Positions 60,322 to 64,000 of a stretch of 64,000 bases of DNA are shown here, piece after piece. Numbering within the stretch: position 1 is the stretch's first letter; the number at the start of each line of letters is the position of its first letter. Position numbers and translations under genes: made by a program. The stretch comes from Streptomyces paradoxus. GTDB lineage: Bacteria; Actinomycetota; Actinomycetes; Streptomycetales; Streptomycetaceae. The stretch spans positions 248,001 to 312,000 of the forward strand of contig NZ_JACHGV010000006.1 in the NCBI RefSeq assembly GCF_014202475.1. Reading direction: 5' to 3'. The notes beneath the pieces were generated by a model that saw only the letters and a program-made list of their open reading frames with translations, searched no databases and had not been told where the DNA came from.

Positions 60322-60700
60322 TCATCACCGCTTCGAGGAGGGAACGGTCGGAGCGCGCCTTGCGGACGATCGGGGCGCGTGCCTGCACCAGTTCCGCCGT
60401 CAGTAACTCGGTGAGCAGTACGCCCATCGCGCTGAACGGCAGGTGGAGGTAGGCCGACAGCTCGGCCACGGACAGGGGGGCGGCGCAGAGTCGGAGCAGC
60501 GCCGCCTGCTCGGGAGAGGCTGACGGCGGCGGATCCGTGGCACGCGCCACGATTAACGTCACGAGGTCGAGCTCGGCCCGTTCACCGTCCGGGCCGGCCA
60601 CCACGTACATGCGCTCGGGATTCCCGGGCTTGTCCTCGCCGGCCTGGGGCGTGGGCGGTTCCGGGACGGCATCGCGCCTCTGGCGTTGCGGAGGCGTCAT
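60302..60700 (-). CDS. Conservon DUF742 protein (CvnC/RarC-like)
   Basis: 132 residues. After a basic Pro-rich N-terminus the DUF742 core is RMYVVAGPDGERAELDLVTL then IVAR, SPEQAALLRLCAAPLSVAEL and LPFSAMGVLLTELL. It has a winged-helix-like fold. ATG 60700 overlaps the roadblock stop (ATGA). Confidence 0.92.
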   Translation of the reverse strand: MTPPQRQRRDAVPEPPTPQAGEDKPGNPERMYVVAGPDGERAELDLVTLIVARATDPPPSASPEQAALLRLCAAPLSVAELSAYLHLPFSAMGVLLTELLTAELVQARAPIVRKARSDRSLLEAVMNGLQRL

Positions 60701-61104
60701 ACGATCTGCCCGTTCCGCCGGGGCGGACTGGTGAGATGGCCGCCGATCCGGACGACCAGATCGCGCATCATCGCGCTCATCCGGCCGGGTTCGCACCGCA
60801 CGTCGGACAGGACCGCGAGGAAGGCGTTGGCGCCCGCGTTCATCAGGTAGAAGTAGCCGCGGTCGATCTCGATCATGACGAGCTTCATCTCGCCGTCGCC
60901 GACGGTGAGTTCCTGGCAGATGCTGCCCGCGAGGGACTGCAGGCCGGCGCAGGCCGCGGCGACCCGGTCGGCCGCGTCGGGCTCGCCGCCGTAGCGGGCG
61001 ATGCGCAGGCCGTCGGCGGAGAGCACCACGATCATCTCGATGCCCGGCACGCCGTCGGCGAGCTGCTTGAGCATCCAGTCGAAGTTGCCTCGCTGCTGGA
61101 TCAC
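60697..61104 (-). CDS. Conservon roadblock/LC7 protein (CvnB/RarB-like)
   Basis: 135 residues. Roadblock/MglB domain: LKQLADGVPGIEMIVVLSAD, GLRIARYGG and IEIDRGYFYLMNAGANAFLA. It likely acts as a GTPase-activating or regulatory partner of CvnD. GTG 61104 overlaps the cvnA stop (GTGA). Confidence 0.93.
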   Translation of the reverse strand: MIQQRGNFDWMLKQLADGVPGIEMIVVLSADGLRIARYGGEPDAADRVAAACAGLQSLAGSICQELTVGDGEMKLVMIEIDRGYFYLMNAGANAFLAVLSDVRCEPGRMSAMMRDLVVRIGGHLTSPPRRNGQIV

Positions 61105-62744
61105 TTGAGGTCCCCCTCGTCGTCGGCCTCAGTGGGAGCCGGGTCGTTGATCAGGTGCAGGTACTTGGTCGGGTTGCGGATGAAGTCGGTCGGGTGGGTG
61201 CCGGGCTCGATGCCCTGCTTGAGTCCCTCCCAGAAGGCCTCCAGGCCCTTGCCGGGGGCGTCGGGCGCCGACATGTCGCGCAGGGGCTTGGTCTCGGGCT
61301 CCTGCGCCGCCGCCCAGGGGTTGTACTCGCCGCGCTCGGCGGCCTCCCGGTCGGCCTTCTCGTTGGCGGCCTGCTGGGCGAGTCGCTCGGCGAGCGGCGT
61401 CTTCACCCGGCTGCGGCGCTGCGGCAGGCCGTTCGCCGTCCACTCGGTGACCTCGGGGACGTCGTCGTCCTCCAGGGAGACCGTGGCGGGGATCTTCGGG
61501 CTGGTGGGACGGCGCCTCTTGGGCGCGCGCTTCGGGCCCTCGGGGATGCCGACCGTCATGGGGATGCCGGTGGCGCCGATGCCGTGGGCGAGTCCGACAC
61601 CGGGCTCGTGGGTGATCATCTCGCTCGGCACGATGAGGATGGCCCGGACGCCGCCGTACGCGGAGGCGCGCAGCGAGACCTGCATGTTGTACGCCGTGCA
61701 CAGGCGGCCCACGACGGCGAGGCCGAGGCGCGGGTGCTCTCCGATGTCCTGGAGGTCGACGCCCGCCTTGGCGGCCTCCAGCATGCCCTCGATCCGGGCG
61801 CGTGCCTCCTCGTTGAGGTTGACACCGCCGTCCTCGATCTCGATGCAGACGCCGGTCTGCACCTCGGTGGCGGTGACGTGCACCTTGGTCTGGGGCGGCG
61901 AGTAGCGCGTGGCGTTGTCGAGGAGTTCGGCGGCGGCGTGGATGACGGGCTCGACGTAGATGCCCTTGACGCTGATCTTGGCGATGGAGGACAGCTGGAT
62001 GCGCCGGTACTCCAGGATGCGGGACATGGCGCCGCGCAGGGTGCTGTAGAGGGACACCGGCTCGGGCCACTGCCGTCCTGGCCGGCCGCCGCCGAGGACG
62101 GAGACGGAGTCGGCGAGGCGGCCGATCAGGGCGTTGCCGTGGTCGATGCGCAGCAGGTCGTCGAAGACCTCCGGGTTGCGGCCGTGGTCCTCCTCCATCT
62201 CCCGGAGCTCCTCGGCCTGCTGGTGGATGATCGCCTGGACGCGGCGGGCGACACTGACGAAGGAGCGCGCGGCGGCATCACGCATGGTCACTTCGCGGTC
62301 GACGATCTTGAGGACCGTCAGCAGTGTCTCGGCCTGCGGAGCGGGGAGGTCGCGGAACGCGGGGTTGGCGAGGCCCAGCTTGCGGGTCACCTCCCTGGGG
62401 GATGCTCCGGTGCGCAGCAGATCGAGTGCGGCGGGCACGATCTCCCGGGAGAAGTGGACCAGTTCGTTCTCGTGGGCGGCGATCCGCTGTTCCAGGTGCG
62501 CGGTGTGCCGGGCGTGCTCCGCGCGCTGGTTGCGCAGCGCACGGCCGCGGCGCACCGCCTCGGCCGCCGTCGCGAGCACCAGCGCGGTGGCGATGCCGCC
62601 GCACCAGCCGACGGCGCCCCGGGCGGGCTCCGTCACCAGGGCGACGGCGGCTCCGGTCGCCGCGGCCATGACTATGGCCGGCAGCAACAGCACGCGCGCG
62701 TAGGGCAGTTCACGGCGACCGGGAGGGGATTGAACACTCACCAT
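61101..62744 (-). CDS. Conservon sensor kinase-like protein (CvnA/RarA-like)
   Basis: 547 residues. Two N-terminal TM (about 14-32 and 38-55), a nitrate-sensor-like helical region, then an HATPase_c with HAAAELLDNATRYSPPQTKV, IEIEDGGVNLNEEA and GLAVVGRLCTAYNMQVSLRA. No conventional H-box His at the canonical place (HFSREIVPAALDLL is the nearest). Basic/Pro-rich tail. Start ATG 62744 or GTG 62741. First gene of the five-gene conservon with overlapping reading frames. Confidence 0.92.
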   Translation of the reverse strand: MVSVQSPPGRRELPYARVLLLPAIVMAAATGAAVALVTEPARGAVGWCGGIATALVLATAAEAVRRGRALRNQRAEHARHTAHLEQRIAAHENELVHFSREIVPAALDLLRTGASPREVTRKLGLANPAFRDLPAPQAETLLTVLKIVDREVTMRDAAARSFVSVARRVQAIIHQQAEELREMEEDHGRNPEVFDDLLRIDHGNALIGRLADSVSVLGGGRPGRQWPEPVSLYSTLRGAMSRILEYRRIQLSSIAKISVKGIYVEPVIHAAAELLDNATRYSPPQTKVHVTATEVQTGVCIEIEDGGVNLNEEARARIEGMLEAAKAGVDLQDIGEHPRLGLAVVGRLCTAYNMQVSLRASAYGGVRAILIVPSEMITHEPGVGLAHGIGATGIPMTVGIPEGPKRAPKRRRPTSPKIPATVSLEDDDVPEVTEWTANGLPQRRSRVKTPLAERLAQQAANEKADREAAERGEYNPWAAAQEPETKPLRDMSAPDAPGKGLEAFWEGLKQGIEPGTHPTDFIRNPTKYLHLINDPAPTEADDEGDLK

Positions 62745-63011
62745 GTGGGCCTTCTGACAGGAGTCGACTGAGGTTCGAGAGGGCTTGCAGGGGGGTAGGT
62801 CATGAAGCTGTCGGGATCTTCCGCACAATGGGGAACAAGCGCACGAATTCATCTCAAGCCGGTGCGCTGCGGGCGAGCTTAGTCCGACCGGATCATCGCC
62901 GTGTCATATTCAGCAACTGCCGGAAACCGGGCGCGGAGGGATAGTATGCTCGGCCATTTGCACGCTGCGACACCGTTCGAATACGTTGCGTCACAGGGAA
63001 CGGGCATACGA

Positions 63012-63042
63012 AAGCCCGCCACCGTGACGGGTGAACGGGCTT
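63012..63042. terminator. Hairpin between helicase 3' end and conservon
   Basis: AAGCCCG (63012-63018) pairs with CGGGCTT (63036-63042), with CACC/GGGTG nested inside. It can end the helicase message (minus) or a plus-strand small RNA. Confidence 0.5.
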
Positions 63043-63052
63043 CGGTACAGCG

Positions 63053-63122
63053 CCGCTTCAGGGGCGCGGGGCTGTGTCAGTGTGCGGCTCCGCCGCGTGG
63101 GCGCGAGCAACCACACACAACG
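63053..63122. repeat. Dispersed Streptomyces intergenic repeat
   Basis: GGGGCGCGGGGCTGTG near 63060, TGCGGCTCCGCCGCGTGGG and AACCACACACAAC are parts of the common streptomycete GGGGCGCGGGG.../CGGCTCCGCCGCG repeat. Related in type to 25676-25744, but with a different loop. Confidence 0.6.
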
Positions 63123-63142
63123 GTCACCCGCGCATCAAACGA

Positions 63143-64000
63143 TCACCCCACCGACGAGTAGGCGACAACACCCCGCAGCAACAGATCCACGGCCTTACGG
63201 GCGTTCTTCACAACAGAGGACCCCTGCGGAGCCGCCGCCGCGATCTGCCCCAGCACATCGATGACCTGCTTGCACCACCGCACGAAGTCCCCCGCCGGCA
63301 TCTCCGCCTCGCGCAGCACCTCGTCGAGCCCCTTCCCGGAAGCCCACTCGTACGCGGCCCAGGCGAAGCCGAGGTCGGGCTCCCGCTGCCCGACCCCCTC
63401 GGTCTGGGTGATCCGGAACTCCTCCTCCAGCGCGTCCAGCCGCCCCCAGATCCGCACCATCTCGCCCAGCGCGGCCTTGGCCTTGCCGGACGGCACCTTC
63501 GGGGCCATCGCGTCATCGGCGACACGCGACTCGTACACCAACGCCGAGACGCACGCGGCCAGTTCCGCGGGGCCGAGGCCCTCCCAGACACCCTCGCGCA
63601 GACACTCGCTGGCGAGCAGGTCCAGCTCGCCGTAGAGCCGCGCGAGCCGCTTGCCGTGCTCGGTGACCTCGTCGGCCCGCAGATAGTCCAGCTCGGTCAG
63701 CAGCGCCACGATGCGGTCGAACGTCCGGGCGATCGTGTTCGTACGGCCCTCGATCCGCCGCTCCAGCTGCGAGGTGTCGCGCAGCAGCCGGTGGTACCGC
63801 TCGGCCCAACGGGCGTGGTCCTCACGGTCGTTGCAGCCATGGCACGGGTGTGCGCGCAGCGCGGTCCGGAGCCGGGCGATCTCACGGTCGTCGGCCGCCT
63901 GGGAGCGCTGCTTGCGGTGCCGCTCGGCGGGGATGTGCCCGGCCTTGGTGCGCAGCGCCGACGCGAGGTCCCGACGGGACTGCGGGGAGCGGGGATTGAA
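63143..64000 (-). CDS. Ski2-type DEAD/DEAH helicase, C-terminal part (HelY-like); runs off right edge
   Basis: 286 codons are visible, all open. The C-terminal segment starts FNPRSPQSRRDLASALRTKA, has HPCHGCNDREDHARWAERYH (zinc-like Cys pair), and ends in the DSHCT helical domain (ELAACVSALVYESRVADDAM, LGFAWAAYEWASGKGLDEVL, GDFVRWCKQVIDVLGQIAAA). It is an RNA helicase of the Mtr4/Ski2 group; ATPase motifs lie outside the window. Confidence 0.9.
   Translation of the reverse strand, partial: FNPRSPQSRRDLASALRTKAGHIPAERHRKQRSQAADDREIARLRTALRAHPCHGCNDREDHARWAERYHRLLRDTSQLERRIEGRTNTIARTFDRIVALLTELDYLRADEVTEHGKRLARLYGELDLLASECLREGVWEGLGPAELAACVSALVYESRVADDAMAPKVPSGKAKAALGEMVRIWGRLDALEEEFRITQTEGVGQREPDLGFAWAAYEWASGKGLDEVLREAEMPAGDFVRWCKQVIDVLGQIAAAAPQGSSVVKNARKAVDLLLRGVVAYSSVG

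Larger units (their letters stand above)
62745..63142. other. Conservon promoter region with a possible small RNA
   Basis: No conventional gene. On the plus strand GGATAGTATG (62939-62948) includes a -10-like TAGTAT, and the hairpin at 63012-63042 lies about 65-95 nt downstream. This could be a short RNA, or a ~40-codon ORF from ATG 62946 (GGAGGG upstream). The right part is a dispersed repeat. Confidence 0.4.

Overview
The window is high-GC DNA with GTG/ATG starts and strong GGAGG-type ribosome sites. It carries conservon, MocR, YtrA and DUF families typical of a Streptomyces chromosome. From about 17 kb to the right edge the gene order matches, as I recall it, the S. coelicolor core block around SCO1590-SCO1631: an NsdA-like regulator, pheST, infC-rpmI-rplT, glnA4, an OpuA-type transporter, the cvn9/rar conservon and a HelY-like helicase. 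The first ~14 kb is different. It is an accessory zone with many broken genes and remnants.

Accessory part (1-13.8 kb): an aldehyde dehydrogenase interrupted by an in-frame TAG; a divergent MFS exporter/MarR pair with twin operators; an IS256-type transposase remnant; a methyltransferase; an oxidoreductase fragment; two DJ-1/PfpI proteins with a DUF4345 protein; an SDR/TetR divergent pair; a decayed 1.3 kb stretch with a ricin-type lectin fragment; a membrane sigma factor fused to a CAP/SCP domain; and a membrane protein/YtrA-type GntR operon preceded by a long nested dyad and a frameshifted orphan.

Middle part (13.8-38 kb): a secreted GH51 arabinofuranosidase; small metabolic and acetyltransferase genes; a MocR regulator and EamA exporter whose start codons overlap on opposite strands; a Tat-exported glycosidase-like protein; 3-hydroxybutyryl-CoA dehydrogenase; a Nudix hydrolase; the NsdA-like TPR regulator; pheST; a PAS histidine kinase; an rRNA methyltransferase; infC-rpmI-rplT with an AUC start codon and a leader terminator; and an orphan mycosin with a repeat-rich membrane partner.

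Right part (38-64 kb): a D-threonine-aldolase/alanine-racemase-fold enzyme; then a coherent ethanolamine/gamma-glutamylation cluster. That cluster is GlnA4-type synthetase, aldehyde dehydrogenase and SDR in 4-bp-overlapping order, with a divergent FadR-type regulator, an ethanolamine-type permease and a C26 gamma-glutamyl hydrolase. It suggests uptake, gamma-glutamylation, stepwise oxidation and deglutamylation. After it come a LysR/TDT-transporter pair, a cupin regulator with a BtuF-like protein, a glycine-betaine OpuA importer with two binding domains fused to its permease, an iron-boxed siderophore-interacting protein, a pseudouridine synthase, the conservon (histidine-kinase-like, roadblock, DUF742, GTPase, P450) and the 3' end of a Ski2-type helicase. 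No tRNA, rRNA, CRISPR array or prophage was seen. All assignments are by reading alone; no database search was run.
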